A stretch of 64,000 bases of DNA from Anaplasmataceae bacterium AB001_6. GTDB lineage: Bacteria; Pseudomonadota; Alphaproteobacteria; Rickettsiales; Anaplasmataceae. Location: NCBI GenBank assembly GCA_020002265.1, contig CP048228.1, positions 949,120-1,013,119 on the forward strand, given 5' to 3'. Position numbers and translations under genes: made by a program. Below the pieces are notes generated by a model that saw nothing but the letters and a program-made list of their open reading frames with translations, searched no databases and was not told the DNA's origin. Of the stretch, positions 9,213 through 18,933 are shown piece after piece (the stretch's first letter is position 1; every line of letters begins with the position of its first letter).

Positions 9213-9965
9213 TTACAAAAAATAGTTGAAAGCATTTTTTATAAGATTCTCACCCATGTTCAGATTAGGTGATACAGATTGATTGCAAGAAGAAAAATAT
9301 TTATCAATAAAAAAATTCTTGTTAGAGAAATCACTATATCCTCTTTCAGGATGAGGCATGGTTAATAGCATGCAACCACTGACATCCGTGATAGCAGCAA
9401 CTCTATCTTGCGATCCATTAAAGTTATTTCTATATTTCATTGCAATCATTCCTTGATCAGCCATATCTTTGAATGATTTATCATCAAAGAGAAACCTACC
9501 CTCTCCATGAGCTACCGGTAATTCTCCTTTATCAATATCCTTATACCATATATTAGATGCTTTACTATTTGCTACAACATCTACAGATTGCCAAGCACAA
9601 ACATATGTTTCATGTTTATTTTGAGCAATAGAAACAACATCATTAAAAAATAGCTTTGTCATAATCTGACAGCCATTACAAATACCTAACACTAATTTCT
9701 TCTCATTGAGAAAAGTCTTTATCTTATCTAAAAGATTATATCTTATATCCATACTAAAAACTGTCCCAGAACCTAATTGATCACCATACGAAAACCCCCC
9801 TGGAAAAATTAGCATTTGATATTTATCAATAACGTCAGGTTTAGCAATTAAAGAAGCGATATGTATCTTATCAACAAGAAAACCAACTTCTGCAAATGCA
9901 AAAGCTGTTTCATCTTCACAATTAAGACCAACACCAGAGATCACAAGTAGATTGGGCTTAAGCAT
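9213..9965 (-). CDS. purQ: Phosphoribosylformylglycinamidine synthase, glutamine amidotransferase subunit
   Basis: PurQ releases ammonia from glutamine for the FGAM synthase step of purine synthesis, working with PurL (encoded at 15617-18505). It is a class I amidotransferase fold with the family GFSYGD oxyanion region (about 57-62), the nucleophile in GICNGCQ (C96) and the His-Glu pair in MPHPERG near the C-terminus. At 250 aa it is slightly longer than minimal PurQ. The start ATG 9965 is preceded by a perfect GGAGGT ribosome-binding site at 8-bp spacing, unusually strong for this genome. Confidence 0.93.
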   Translation of the reverse strand: MLKPNLLVISGVGLNCEDETAFAFAEVGFLVDKIHIASLIAKPDVIDKYQMLIFPGGFSYGDQLGSGTVFSMDIRYNLLDKIKTFLNEKKLVLGICNGCQIMTKLFFNDVVSIAQNKHETYVCAWQSVDVVANSKASNIWYKDIDKGELPVAHGEGRFLFDDKSFKDMADQGMIAMKYRNNFNGSQDRVAAITDVSGCMLLTMPHPERGYSDFSNKNFFIDKYFSSCNQSVSPNLNMGENLIKNAFNYFL

Positions 9966-10105
9966 ATTTCATTACCTCCAAATATAACGAACAAAATATC
10001 ATGCTTAACGATTTGCAGATATAGTATCACAACAAAAACATATCAGAAAGCATATAGTCATTAATACATATTCCAAATGAATAATAACTTCTATATATCT
10101 TTCAA

Positions 10106-10573
10106 TCATGAGTTCTTTCTCAAATATATGTATAATGCACCATCTCCGCCATCTCTTGGACAAGCAACATTCCAATACAAGATACAATTACAAACAGTAG
10201 AACTATTTATCCAGCTTTTGATTTCTGATCTAATAACACCACCTTTACCAGTTATTATAATCAATAATCTCTTCTGTGCAGAAAAATTCTTTCTAATAAA
10301 GAAAATAAATGTCTTTTGTGCATTTTCTAACGTATATCCATGCAAATCTAACACATCATCTATACAAATAGCTCTCTTTTTTATTTTTTTCATAATATCT
10401 TGCGGCATACTATTAGAAATATTAGTGCTACTGATTTCAATATCCTTCAATGCATCAGCATACATTTTCTTATTATTATCGAATAAATCATTTCTATGTA
10501 AATTTTTCACCTCTATTTTAGATGAATTTTCCATGTGAAAAAATCGATTATTTTGAATTTTTCTTATGCCCAA
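10106..10573 (-). CDS. Smr domain protein (putative endonuclease)
   Basis: This is a 155-aa protein with a C-terminal Smr (MutS2-type) domain. It shows LDLHGYTLENA (about 77-87), the ITGKG turn and the closing strand GALYIYLRK. Stand-alone Smr proteins are DNA or RNA nicking enzymes. The first 70 residues are polar and unconserved. The start is uncertain: TTG 10573 has an AGGA close by, ATG 10534 would give 142 aa. It lies 23 bp after pgeF on the same strand and may be co-transcribed with it. Confidence 0.75.
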   Translation of the reverse strand: MGIRKIQNNRFFHMENSSKIEVKNLHRNDLFDNNKKMYADALKDIEISSTNISNSMPQDIMKKIKKRAICIDDVLDLHGYTLENAQKTFIFFIRKNFSAQKRLLIIITGKGGVIRSEIKSWINSSTVCNCILYWNVACPRDGGDGALYIYLRKNS

Positions 10574-10596
10574 ATATCCTAGAGAATCAGCCCAAT

Positions 10597-11343
10597 TTAG
10601 AGTTTTTTTTTTAACATAAAGAGATTAAGGTTAGACATTCTCACTTTATCTAATTTTGCAGTAAATCTCCTATAACTAGCAAATAAATTATCATCATAGG
10701 TATCAATATTATTATCAAAGATACTTTTTATACCAATCATCTCTAATTTTTTTCTGACATATCCTGTCAAATCAAAATACATATTATTATCTCTGTATTT
10801 AAAGTAAATTTGAGTATTTGAATCAACAGATAACATGTGATTGTAAAAATCTGAATGCACTTCATAAGAAAAACATCTAATAGAAGGTGATAACATTGCA
10901 CATATATTTCTAGTATTAGCTCCTATTTTCACCATAGAATCAACGGTGTTTTTAACGACATCTAACGCAGCCCCTTTACATCCGGCATGTGCCAAGCCAA
11001 TAACATTATTCTCTTTATCAGCTAAAAAGACTGCAATACAATCTGCTGTATTAACACCGATCACAAGATCTTCTACATTTGTAACTATTGCATCAGCAAC
11101 AATAGAATTTTTTTTATAATCAGATGAGAAAGAAGTCTTATTAACAGTGAAGACTCTATTTTTATGCTCTTGTTTAACAAAACAATATAACTTGGAATCA
11201 AAAAATTTTGATAAAACATTTTTAATCATAGAATCATCAAAAATGCTAGATGTATTCAAGGGATATAAAATGTTGTGCACAAATAACTCGCCTGTAAAGG
11301 ATTGAAAACCTTTATCTTTAAAGATATTAACCTTATAATCCAT
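10597..11343 (-). CDS. pgeF: Polyphenol oxidase/laccase family protein (YfiH/PgeF)
   Basis: This family has purine nucleoside phosphorylase and adenosine deaminase activity and is also linked to peptidoglycan editing. Seen here are the zinc-ligand segments VKQEH, NTADC and LAHAGCKG (usually AGWRG), then LSPSIRCFSYEV and the C-terminal FASYRR near the usual SHRRD position. I start at ATG 11343 (248 aa, the family's usual size). An ATG 19 codons upstream adds a stretch that looks non-coding. The gene is divergent from secF. Confidence 0.82.
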   Translation of the reverse strand: MDYKVNIFKDKGFQSFTGELFVHNILYPLNTSSIFDDSMIKNVLSKFFDSKLYCFVKQEHKNRVFTVNKTSFSSDYKKNSIVADAIVTNVEDLVIGVNTADCIAVFLADKENNVIGLAHAGCKGAALDVVKNTVDSMVKIGANTRNICAMLSPSIRCFSYEVHSDFYNHMLSVDSNTQIYFKYRDNNMYFDLTGYVRKKLEMIGIKSIFDNNIDTYDDNLFASYRRFTAKLDKVRMSNLNLFMLKKKL

Positions 11344-11463
11344 GAGCTTGGTGTTGAAAATGTAAAATATGCTTACTACAGTGTTGTTATAGTAAAACAT
11401 AAAAAGTATATAATAAATAACAGAACGCCGTTATTTTTATGCGTATTATAGTATATATTAAAA

Positions 11464-12351
11464 ATGTATTGGAACAGAAAAATAAATTTTATACATTACT
11501 CTAAGTATTGTACATTGGCCAGCATTCTCGTCATCATAATATCTGCTGCGATTTTCTTCTGGAAAGGGCCAAATATAGGAATAGATTTTGCCGGCGGCTT
11601 CATGATAGAAGCTACTTATGATAATGAAAAATATGATGTAGAGACAATTAGAAATTTGATATCGGATATGAATTATGAGGGAGCAGTTGTTTATTCATCT
11701 TCAAAAAATACGGTTGTCATAAAAATCAAAGCTACATCAGAGGGCAAAGGTGCTGCATCAAAATTACAAGAAGAATTAACTCAAAAATATGACCTAACGT
11801 ATCAAAGAGTTGATTTTATAGGTGCAAACGTTAGTCATGAAATGATAAGAAGCGGAATATTAGCAATAATATGTTCCTTTATGGGTGTTGCGATATATAT
11901 CTATCTTAGATTTAATCCGATATTTGCTTTCAGCGCAGTGATAGGAATAATTCACGATATAGTTGTCTTGCTGTGTTTTTTTCTAATATCTCAGATAGAA
12001 TTTACCATATCATCAATAGCGGCAATATTAACTATTATAGGGTATTCAATTAACGATACAGTAGTAATATTCGATAGAATAAGAAGACAATTGCGTATAA
12101 ATAAGGGGAATAATACTGTTATATCAGCTGAATTATTAAATAACAGCATCAGTATGACATTGAGTAGAACAATTATAACATCTGTTACAACCTTGATTGC
12201 TGCAGCTGCAATGATCTTATTATCTCGAGGAGAGCTAAGAAATTTCAGTACAGTAATATTTTTTGGTGTAACTATCGGTACTTATTCTTCGATATTCATC
12301 GTGCCATATTTTATCAATATCACTGAAAGATACAAAAAGTCGAAGAAGTGA
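11464..12351 (+). CDS. secF: Protein translocase subunit SecF
   Basis: SecF works with SecD and YajC in proton-driven late steps of protein export. The 295-aa sequence has a first transmembrane helix (about 16-34), the family motif GIDFAGGFMIEA, a periplasmic domain, then five helices. These include the RSGILAIICSFMGVAIYIY region and the TIIGYSINDTVVIFDRIR signature. It is complete and typical. It converges on the EVE-domain gene with a gap of about 10 bp. No secD is adjacent. Confidence 0.95.
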   Translation: MYWNRKINFIHYSKYCTLASILVIIISAAIFFWKGPNIGIDFAGGFMIEATYDNEKYDVETIRNLISDMNYEGAVVYSSSKNTVVIKIKATSEGKGAASKLQEELTQKYDLTYQRVDFIGANVSHEMIRSGILAIICSFMGVAIYIYLRFNPIFAFSAVIGIIHDIVVLLCFFLISQIEFTISSIAAILTIIGYSINDTVVIFDRIRRQLRINKGNNTVISAELLNNSISMTLSRTIITSVTTLIAAAAMILLSRGELRNFSTVIFFGVTIGTYSSIFIVPYFINITERYKKSKK

Positions 12352-12361
12352 AACTCTGTTA

Positions 12362-12748
12362 TTATTCGGATAGTGATATTATTTTATCCCACTGTCCTTT
12401 GGTAACTTCAGATACAGATAATCTGCTTTGTCTTAAAATCTGCATATCAGATAAAACATCTGTAGCTTTAATCAGAGCAAGAGATACAGGTTTGTTTAAA
12501 GAGTTGATGCATTTAAATTCCACGACAGTTTCATCATTATCGATAAAGTGTGTTTTGGAGACTTTTGCAATACCCATTATATATTTTTCATGAGAATGAT
12601 AAAAAAAGGCAACTTCTCCCAACTGCATTCTCTTCATATTTTTAATAGCTTGATTATTCTTCACGCCATCCCAAAGAGTATATTTATCTTTTACAAAGTC
12701 ACTCCAAGAATAATCTTTTGGATCAGCTTTGATCAGCCATTTAGACAT
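12362..12748 (-). CDS. EVE domain protein
   Basis: The 128-aa protein is a complete EVE domain (PUA-like fold). It has WLIKADPKDYSW at the N-terminus, the central WDGVKNNQA and LGEVAFFYHS, then MGIAKV and the tail ILRQSRLSVSEVTKGQW. EVE domains bind modified bases in DNA or RNA; the partner here is unknown. The ATG 12748 overlaps the ftsZ TGA by one base (TGATG), so translation is probably coupled to ftsZ. Confidence 0.88.
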   Translation of the reverse strand: MSKWLIKADPKDYSWSDFVKDKYTLWDGVKNNQAIKNMKRMQLGEVAFFYHSHEKYIMGIAKVSKTHFIDNDETVVEFKCINSLNKPVSLALIKATDVLSDMQILRQSRLSVSEVTKGQWDKIISLSE

Positions 12749-13899
12749 CAATCAAAACCCTTATTACGCCTTAGATAAGTAGGAACATTCAAATTTTCAT
12801 CAAAACCAGGATATGTTGTCACAGCATCTCCCTCATAATGTTCTCTGTCTTCTGCATTATTATCACGAACATTATAAGCTGTGATATCAGAAAGTCTTTT
12901 ACTATCGCCACTACCAATACCAGTAGCAAAAACAGAAACTCTAATGCTACCGTTCAACTCTTCTTGGAAAGTTGATCCAAAAATTATGTTAACTTTATCA
13001 TCAGTTTTTTCACGTATACAGTTAGCAGCAATATCTAACTCAAATAGTGTTAAATCTGATCCACCAGTAATATTTATTAAAATACCCCTAGCTTCGTGTA
13101 TAGGGACATTATCCAATAACGGATTGGATATAGCCTGCTCAGCAGCTTTTATTGCTCTATTTTCTCCTGAAGCTTGTCCTGTTCCCATCATAGATCTACC
13201 CATGCAATTCACAACAGACCTGATATCAGCAAAATCAAGATTAATCAATCCAGGTTTTGTAATTAGATCTGTAATTCCTCTAACACCACAATGTAATATA
13301 TCATCTGCCATTTGAAAAGCTTGTGTAAAAGTTGTTTTATCATCAGCTATTCTAAATAAATTTTGGTTGGGAATAACAATAAAAGTATCAACATTTTTCT
13401 GCAATTCTCTTAAACCTTCTTCAGCAACACGCATTCTATGTATACCTTCAAAGTTAAAAGGTTTGGTAACTACAGAAACGGTAAGAATTTTATGTTCTTT
13501 TGCTAATCTAGCAATAACAGGAGCCGCACCTGTTCCTGTGCCACCTCCCATCCCTGCAGTGATAAATATCATATCACTACCATCTATAAATTCTGCTATC
13601 TCTGTTAATGATTCTTCTGCAGATTCTCTTCCTATCTCTGGAACTGAACCAGCTCCCAAGCCTTTTGTTAATTTTGCACCAAGCTGAATACGATTCTTTG
13701 TCTTAGAAAATGCAAGAGCCTGAGCATCTGTGTTTGCACTAATAAACTCAACTCCAGTAAGACCAGAATTGATCATATTATTTAAAGCATTTCCGCCAGC
13801 GCCCCCTACTCCGAAAACAACTATACGTGGTAACAAAACATTAGTTCGCATATCATCTTCAACTACTGATTTACTCCTATACAGTTCAAACGAAGACAA
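12748..13899 (-). CDS. ftsZ: Cell division protein FtsZ
   Basis: FtsZ is the tubulin-like GTPase that forms the division ring. The 383-aa sequence has [14 protein letters not shown] at the N-terminus, the GTP-binding GGGTGTG (118-124), the NTDAQAL loop and a T7-type loop (NLDFADIR). It ends in the conserved C-terminal peptide VPTYLRR, which binds FtsA/ZipA-type partners. No ATG precedes the GTPase domain. TTG 13899 has an AAGAGG ribosome-binding site about 6 bp upstream and an in-frame stop seven codons earlier, so TTG is the start. The linker is short. Confidence 0.96.
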   Translation of the reverse strand: MSSFELYRSKSVVEDDMRTNVLLPRIVVFGVGGAGGNALNNMINSGLTGVEFISANTDAQALAFSKTKNRIQLGAKLTKGLGAGSVPEIGRESAEESLTEIAEFIDGSDMIFITAGMGGGTGTGAAPVIARLAKEHKILTVSVVTKPFNFEGIHRMRVAEEGLRELQKNVDTFIVIPNQNLFRIADDKTTFTQAFQMADDILHCGVRGITDLITKPGLINLDFADIRSVVNCMGRSMMGTGQASGENRAIKAAEQAISNPLLDNVPIHEARGILINITGGSDLTLFELDIAANCIREKTDDKVNIIFGSTFQEELNGSIRVSVFATGIGSGDSKRLSDITAYNVRDNNAEDREHYEGDAVTTYPGFDENLNVPTYLRRNKGFD

Positions 13900-13933
13900 A
13901 ACAGAACCTCTTATATCTATTTAAATAAAATTT

Positions 13934-14785
13934 TTACACCAAAATATCTTTTTGACAATAATTTATAACTTTTTTCATAGCCTGCTGTTCTATTTGACGC
14001 ACTCTCTCTCTAGAAACAGACAATTTTTTACTAAGTTCTTCCAAAGTTACAGGTTTACTTAATAATCTGCGATTCATTAATACATATCGATGACGCTCGT
14101 CTAAAATAGCAATAGCTTCTTCTAATTTTCTTTTACGCAACATATTATCTTGTGAATGCATCACTGATAAATCATGCCCCGCATCACCAGGAATTCTATC
14201 CTGTAATTCATAATCTCCATCTCCTCCAGTATAATTAAGAGACATATCTCCCTTATTCAAAACTAAAGACATCTCATTAACATCCAAATCTTTAACACTT
14301 AAAGATTGAGCTATTTCTTGATTTATTTCATCACCACTTTTTTTGCCAGAGCTCAGAAGTGTTATTTTATTATAAAGTTTACGAAAATTAAAAAACAATT
14401 TACGATGAGCCTTAACCGTTCCTCTTCTTACAATAGACCAGTTACGTAATATATATTCTTGTATTGAAGATTTTATCCACCACATTGCGTAAGTAGAAAG
14501 TCGATTCCCAAATTTTGGATCAAAATTACGCACAGCTTTCATAAGCCCTATATTCCCTTCTGCTATCAAATCCATGATAGGGGTACCATAATTTACAAAA
14601 CCTCTGGCAATTTTAACAACCAGCCTTAGGTGAGAACATACCAATTGATGTGCGGCAGAGATATCTTTCTCAAAACATAATTTGTGCACCAAAGCTTTTT
14701 CCTCTTCTAAAGTCAAAAGAGGAAATTTTTCTACTTTCGAGACATAATCCAGAAAATTACAATCCAAACTAATTAAACTAGCCAT
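13934..14785 (-). CDS. rpoH: RNA polymerase sigma-32 factor (heat shock)
   Basis: This is a 283-aa sigma-70 family protein with region 2 (DLIAEGNIGLMKAVRNFDP and the melting segment YAMWWIKSSIQEYILRNW), the RpoH box HRKLFFNFRK (about 127-136) that marks the sigma-32 class, and a region 4 helix-turn-helix (VTLEELSKKLSVSRERVRQIE). It directs transcription of heat-shock genes; lon lies in this window but I see no clear sigma-32 site there. ATG 14785 is preferred over a TTG eight codons upstream. The gene lies 34 bp upstream of ftsZ on the same strand. Confidence 0.95.
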   Translation of the reverse strand: MASLISLDCNFLDYVSKVEKFPLLTLEEEKALVHKLCFEKDISAAHQLVCSHLRLVVKIARGFVNYGTPIMDLIAEGNIGLMKAVRNFDPKFGNRLSTYAMWWIKSSIQEYILRNWSIVRRGTVKAHRKLFFNFRKLYNKITLLSSGKKSGDEINQEIAQSLSVKDLDVNEMSLVLNKGDMSLNYTGGDGDYELQDRIPGDAGHDLSVMHSQDNMLRKRKLEEAIAILDERHRYVLMNRRLLSKPVTLEELSKKLSVSRERVRQIEQQAMKKVINYCQKDILV

Positions 14786-14868
14786 TGTCAATTGCAGTAT
14801 AAAAATCAATCACCAAAAAAATCTTTCTTATTTTAATATAAAAAGTCAAAATTAATAAACACTAAACC

Positions 14869-14907
14869 TTACTGTAATACAGTAAAAATTCACTGTATTA
14901 CAGCTAT
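14869..14907. promoter_or_regulatory. Double dyad operator or hairpin between rpoH and hpf
   Basis: TTACTGTAATACAGTAA (14869-14885) is a 17-bp palindrome. A second half-conserved copy, ACTGTATTACAG, sits at 14892-14903. Centres are 21 bp apart, two helical turns. The two copies are also reverse complements, giving a 12-bp hairpin with an 8-nt loop. It lies between the divergent rpoH and hpf genes and is a good candidate for a repressor or activator site. Confidence 0.5.
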
Positions 14908-14994
14908 AAATCAGGAAAGGTTTACAACTATCTCGTTCAATTGTAGCATATAGCAGGATAATAGTGAAATTGTATTGTTTATAGGTAGAATGAA

Positions 14995-15576
14995 ATGCAA
15001 ATATACATAAATGACAGCTCACTTCGTTTAAATTCTAAAATAAAAGAATATATCAACAGTCAAGTTTTAGAAATGCAAAAATTCATGGATAACCCTTCTG
15101 CGATAAGGATAAATGTAAACAAAGAGCATATACATTTCACATGTGAAATAATATTACATGAGAGTTATTCCAAACACGATACAACTATTAAATCAGTAAA
15201 AAAAGGCACCATTCCGATGATGGTAATAAAGCAGGCTTTATCTTCAATGAGAAAGCAATTAAAACGTAGACATGAAAAAGTACATAATAAATTGCATGCC
15301 AATCATCATAAAAAAATTTTTAAAATTAAAGAATATACCATCAACAAGGTATTTGAAATTGAAAATATAGATGATGAAAATTTTGAATATGATCTTGATG
15401 ATGAATCTGATTTACCAATAAAATTTTGCTCTACAAAAGATGCGTTAATGTATATGGAGATGGAAAATTCGTCATATTACATATTTGTTAATATAGAATC
15501 TGAAACGATGAGTGTAATCCAAAAGCTACCAAATGGTCAGCTAAAAATAGTTGATACACATCAAAAAGTAGTTTGA
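14995..15576 (+). CDS. hpf: Ribosome hibernation promoting factor, long form
   Basis: HPF binds the 30S subunit and, in its long form, pairs ribosomes into inactive 100S dimers under stress. The 193-aa protein has an N-terminal S30AE domain (about 1-100, with QIYINDSSLRLNSKIKEYI and later RRHEKVHNKLHANH). A poly-acidic linker follows, then the C-terminal dimerisation domain (about 135-190) with DALMYMEMENSSYYIFVN. An AGG lies 9 bp before the ATG. It is divergent from rpoH, with a double dyad between them that may control both. Confidence 0.88.
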   Translation: MQIYINDSSLRLNSKIKEYINSQVLEMQKFMDNPSAIRINVNKEHIHFTCEIILHESYSKHDTTIKSVKKGTIPMMVIKQALSSMRKQLKRRHEKVHNKLHANHHKKIFKIKEYTINKVFEIENIDDENFEYDLDDESDLPIKFCSTKDALMYMEMENSSYYIFVNIESETMSVIQKLPNGQLKIVDTHQKVV

Positions 15577-15616
15577 CCTTGTTCAAATAATCTTGGATAA
15601 GACAAAAGATAAATTT

Positions 15617-18505
15617 TTACCGAATATTGGGATTATTTTTATACTCTGCAATAAGATTGGATACCAGATGTTGCTCACCTTTAATGCCATTAATAATACC
15701 AGAATCGTTGACATCACCAATCTTAATGATATCAAAGGGGCCGAATATTTCTAATAATCTTTGTTCAAAGATTGGGTTAACAGTAATCACTATATGTGCT
15801 TCAAAATATTGCGACCATATTTCATTACCTATAGTTATCTCAGCACCTTTGTTATTCGCAATCAATTTCTTAGCTATTGCGTAATCTAAGCCACTTTTTT
15901 CTACCGCAATTGCAGAAGCGATAATCCCTTCTTTTACTGCCTTATAATATTTGTTATATATATCACTTATTCTTAGAAAATCAATTTTAATATCACTTTT
16001 AAACCCAATTTGATAAATCAAATCTCCTGCAAGTTTTGCGTCAAAAGAAACAGCTTGATTACAATCTTCTATAACTCCAATGGCAGTAATCAATATTGTT
16101 GGAGTATTTGCTACTTTCACGATGTTAGCATTTTCATTGTATCCAACAAAATCATTATGCATGCTATCTTTTCCTGATACAAAAGGAGTGTTCATTCCTA
16201 TTGAAATTTCATAACATGCTCTAACAGATTCCTTCAATTGAAATAATCTAGTCGTAGAATAAGGATTAGACCAACAAAAATTATCAAGTAATGCAATTTT
16301 TTGAGGATTAGAACCTACCACAATAGCTTTTCTGATAGATTCTTCAATTGTTAAGGTTGTAACAGTAAATGGATCACAATTGTCTTCTATGACAGACATA
16401 GTATGTGTCACTGCTACTCCTTCAAGAGAATCATATAAAGGTTTTATTATAGAAGTTTGTGAATCAATTGCATTATTTCCATGTATCGGATAAAGCAAAA
16501 TATTAGCTTGCACAGTATGATCATATCTACGAAATAGAAATTCTCTGCTACATAGATTATTATCCTTTATTTTATCAGTTAAATTTTTCTTTGATACAAG
16601 ATTATCTAAAGGATCTTTAGTAAAAACATAAGGTTTGGTTTTTAAATCGTAATAAGGCATCTTGTTACAAAGCATATCTAGATCAACATCTGCTACAATA
16701 TCTCCGTGATATTTAATCATACCTCTCCCAGAATAATTAAATTCTCCTATTACACACATTTCAACCTGATGCATTGCCATAAGCTTAGATAATTCATCAA
16801 CTTTCTCAGGAGAAACTGCTAGAGTCATACGCTCTTGAGATTCAGAAATCCATATTTCCCACGGATGTAAATCATTGTATTTTAGTAACACTTTATCCAA
16901 GTTTACAACAAAACCTGCAAATCCCATTTCTCCAACAGAAGAAGATAAGCCACCTGCTCCATTATCTGTGATAGCGTTGTATAAATCGCGATCTCTCGCA
17001 TCTTTTATAATTGCATCAGAAACTTTCTTCTGAGTAAATGGATCTCCTCTTTGTACTGTGCTACTGACAATATCATCTTTATCAGATATAGATGAAGAAG
17101 TTGCGCCGTGTATACCATCTCTACCGGTTCTATTTCCAACTATAACAATTAAATCACCGTCATTAACGACTTTTTCACTTGAAAGACGCTCATTAATATA
17201 TTTGGGGATCAAACCTATAGTACCAGCAAATACAAGAGGTTTAGCATTAAAATGCTCTCCAAAATGCATACTTCCATATACAGTAGGAATCCCCGATTTA
17301 TTACCTGCAAGCTCAATACCTTTAATTACTCCTTCATATATATGATCAGTACTGAGTCTTTTTTTCGTTAAATCTGCATCAACGTATAAAATTTTGTTAT
17401 TTGATAATTCTGCAAAACAAAAGCAAAATATATTTGCTATAGGTTTAGCACCAAGACCAAAACCTATTACATCGCGATTAACGCCTAATAAACCTGTTTC
17501 AGCTCCACCTATAGGGTCAATAGCACATGGACTATTATGTGTTTCAACTTTTATTGCAATAGCATAATCATCATTCAAAGAAATAGCTCCTGCGTTATCA
17601 GAAAAAACGGAAAAACAGAATTCATCTCCTCTATTTTTTATAATTTGATCAGTAGCTGCTCTTATATAAGTTTTGTACAGGCCATCACTTATATCATCTA
17701 TCGGACTATTAAATATTGTATGCTTACAATGTTCTGACCAACTTTGTGCAAAAAACTCTACCTCAACATCTGTGGGATTTCGACCAATCACAGCATAATA
17801 ATTTTTCATTACAGAAAGCTGTAAATTATTCAGTGACCAACAATTATCTGTACTTAGACCTGATAATTCACTAATAGATCTGTTTATAAAATCAAATCGG
17901 TTAACTTCTGGTTCAAAGTTTTTTATATCGTGATGATCAATTATATAATCTTCATAGAATGAAATATCTTTATCTCGTATATGACACTTATGAAAAATCA
18001 GATTATTCAAATCTTCTTTAAGATCAGACTTATCATAATCTTTTTTATTCATTAAGATAATAAAAGCATAATTGCTCTTAGCATCAATCTCTAACAATTT
18101 ATACATGCAGCGATCAATAATAGTGCTAGGTGAATCAAGAGATATCTCTCTTTCAAAAGCTTCTATTACAAATAAAGAATCATTATCTTCTTCTAGATTA
18201 TTATTAACTTGATAATTCCATTTTAAATCTTCAAGCGGCGTTATTTTCTTTGAATTAAATTCGTAAATTTTACCATCAACATCTTTAGCGAAACCTCTCC
18301 ATATTTGATTTGAAGATACAATATCATTAAAGAAATTACGAATCACAGAAAGTTCTATATTTCCTTTAATTATAAAGACTTCGATAGTATTAACAATTTT
18401 ATCAGAAATATATCCCATATTTACTGTCAAAAATTGAAATTTAATATCTGCAGAATCTTTAGGGACAATTTCAATCCTAAAATCACACAATTCAGAACTT
18501 AACAT
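15617..18505 (-). CDS. purL: Phosphoribosylformylglycinamidine synthase, PurL subunit (long form)
   Basis: PurL catalyses ATP-dependent FGAR to FGAM conversion in purine synthesis, using ammonia from PurQ (9213-9965). At 962 aa it is longer than small PurL (about 740 aa) and shorter than the fused enzyme (about 1300 aa). The N-terminal 200 residues look like the PurS-like and linker domains. The AIR-synthase core contains FFAQSWSEHCKHTIF, AIKVETHNSPCAI, DNGAGGLSSSVGEMG and GKDSMHN. No amidotransferase domain is present. It converges on hpf. Confidence 0.93.
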   Translation of the reverse strand: MLSSELCDFRIEIVPKDSADIKFQFLTVNMGYISDKIVNTIEVFIIKGNIELSVIRNFFNDIVSSNQIWRGFAKDVDGKIYEFNSKKITPLEDLKWNYQVNNNLEEDNDSLFVIEAFEREISLDSPSTIIDRCMYKLLEIDAKSNYAFIILMNKKDYDKSDLKEDLNNLIFHKCHIRDKDISFYEDYIIDHHDIKNFEPEVNRFDFINRSISELSGLSTDNCWSLNNLQLSVMKNYYAVIGRNPTDVEVEFFAQSWSEHCKHTIFNSPIDDISDGLYKTYIRAATDQIIKNRGDEFCFSVFSDNAGAISLNDDYAIAIKVETHNSPCAIDPIGGAETGLLGVNRDVIGFGLGAKPIANIFCFCFAELSNNKILYVDADLTKKRLSTDHIYEGVIKGIELAGNKSGIPTVYGSMHFGEHFNAKPLVFAGTIGLIPKYINERLSSEKVVNDGDLIVIVGNRTGRDGIHGATSSSISDKDDIVSSTVQRGDPFTQKKVSDAIIKDARDRDLYNAITDNGAGGLSSSVGEMGFAGFVVNLDKVLLKYNDLHPWEIWISESQERMTLAVSPEKVDELSKLMAMHQVEMCVIGEFNYSGRGMIKYHGDIVADVDLDMLCNKMPYYDLKTKPYVFTKDPLDNLVSKKNLTDKIKDNNLCSREFLFRRYDHTVQANILLYPIHGNNAIDSQTSIIKPLYDSLEGVAVTHTMSVIEDNCDPFTVTTLTIEESIRKAIVVGSNPQKIALLDNFCWSNPYSTTRLFQLKESVRACYEISIGMNTPFVSGKDSMHNDFVGYNENANIVKVANTPTILITAIGVIEDCNQAVSFDAKLAGDLIYQIGFKSDIKIDFLRISDIYNKYYKAVKEGIIASAIAVEKSGLDYAIAKKLIANNKGAEITIGNEIWSQYFEAHIVITVNPIFEQRLLEIFGPFDIIKIGDVNDSGIINGIKGEQHLVSNLIAEYKNNPNIR

Positions 18506-18672
18506 TCTACCGCTTTTATAACAAATTCACACATCAAAATCATTGAAATAGATACCACAAATATCAAGAACTATAAAGTAAGATTTTTTCCAAAAGATAT
18601 TAATAAATAAAAAGAGAAAATTATTGTTATTGCACAAATACGCCACTAATGATACAATTTGCGCACCTTTGG

Positions 18673-18744
18673 TGGGATGTAGCCAAGTGGTAAGGCAATG
18701 GTTTTTGGTACCATGATTCGAAGGTTCGATCCCTTCCATCCCAG
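18673..18744 (+). tRNA. tRNA-Gln (anticodon TTG)
   Basis: Acceptor TGGGATG pairs with CATCCCA. The D-arm is GCC/GGC, the anticodon arm ATGGT-TTTTGGT-ACCAT gives TTG, and the T-arm GAAGG-TTCGATC-CCTTC is complete. The discriminator is G. CCA is not encoded. It is divergent from purL. Confidence 0.93.
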
Positions 18745-18861
18745 CTCAAATACTAGCTTCCTTCTGTTATTTTTTGAATTAATAAAAAAATAAATAATAC
18801 ATTCTAACCTATTGCTACTGTTTTAATGCCCTGTTAAGCTCAAGATTTGGCTTTTGTCATC

Positions 18862-18891
18862 TTGATTAACAATCTTAACTGTTGTTATACT
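18862..18891 (+). promoter_or_regulatory. Likely promoter of nuoM-nuoN-birA
   Basis: TTGATT (18862-18867) and TATACT (18886-18891) are separated by 18 bp and lie about 43 bp before the nuoM start codon. Each hexamer matches the sigma-70 consensus at four to five positions. Confidence 0.4.
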
Positions 18892-18933
18892 ATCGCTTAG
18901 CTTAGGCATTTGTTCTAATTTGTGTATATGTAA

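Noticed and set aside
10077..10538. 153-aa plus-strand frame opposite the Smr gene
   Set aside because: The minus strand encodes clear Smr motifs; the plus frame is a low-complexity hydrophobic shadow.
18527..18739. 70-aa minus-strand frame covering tRNA-Gln
   Set aside because: The tRNA folds perfectly on the plus strand; a protein there is not credible.
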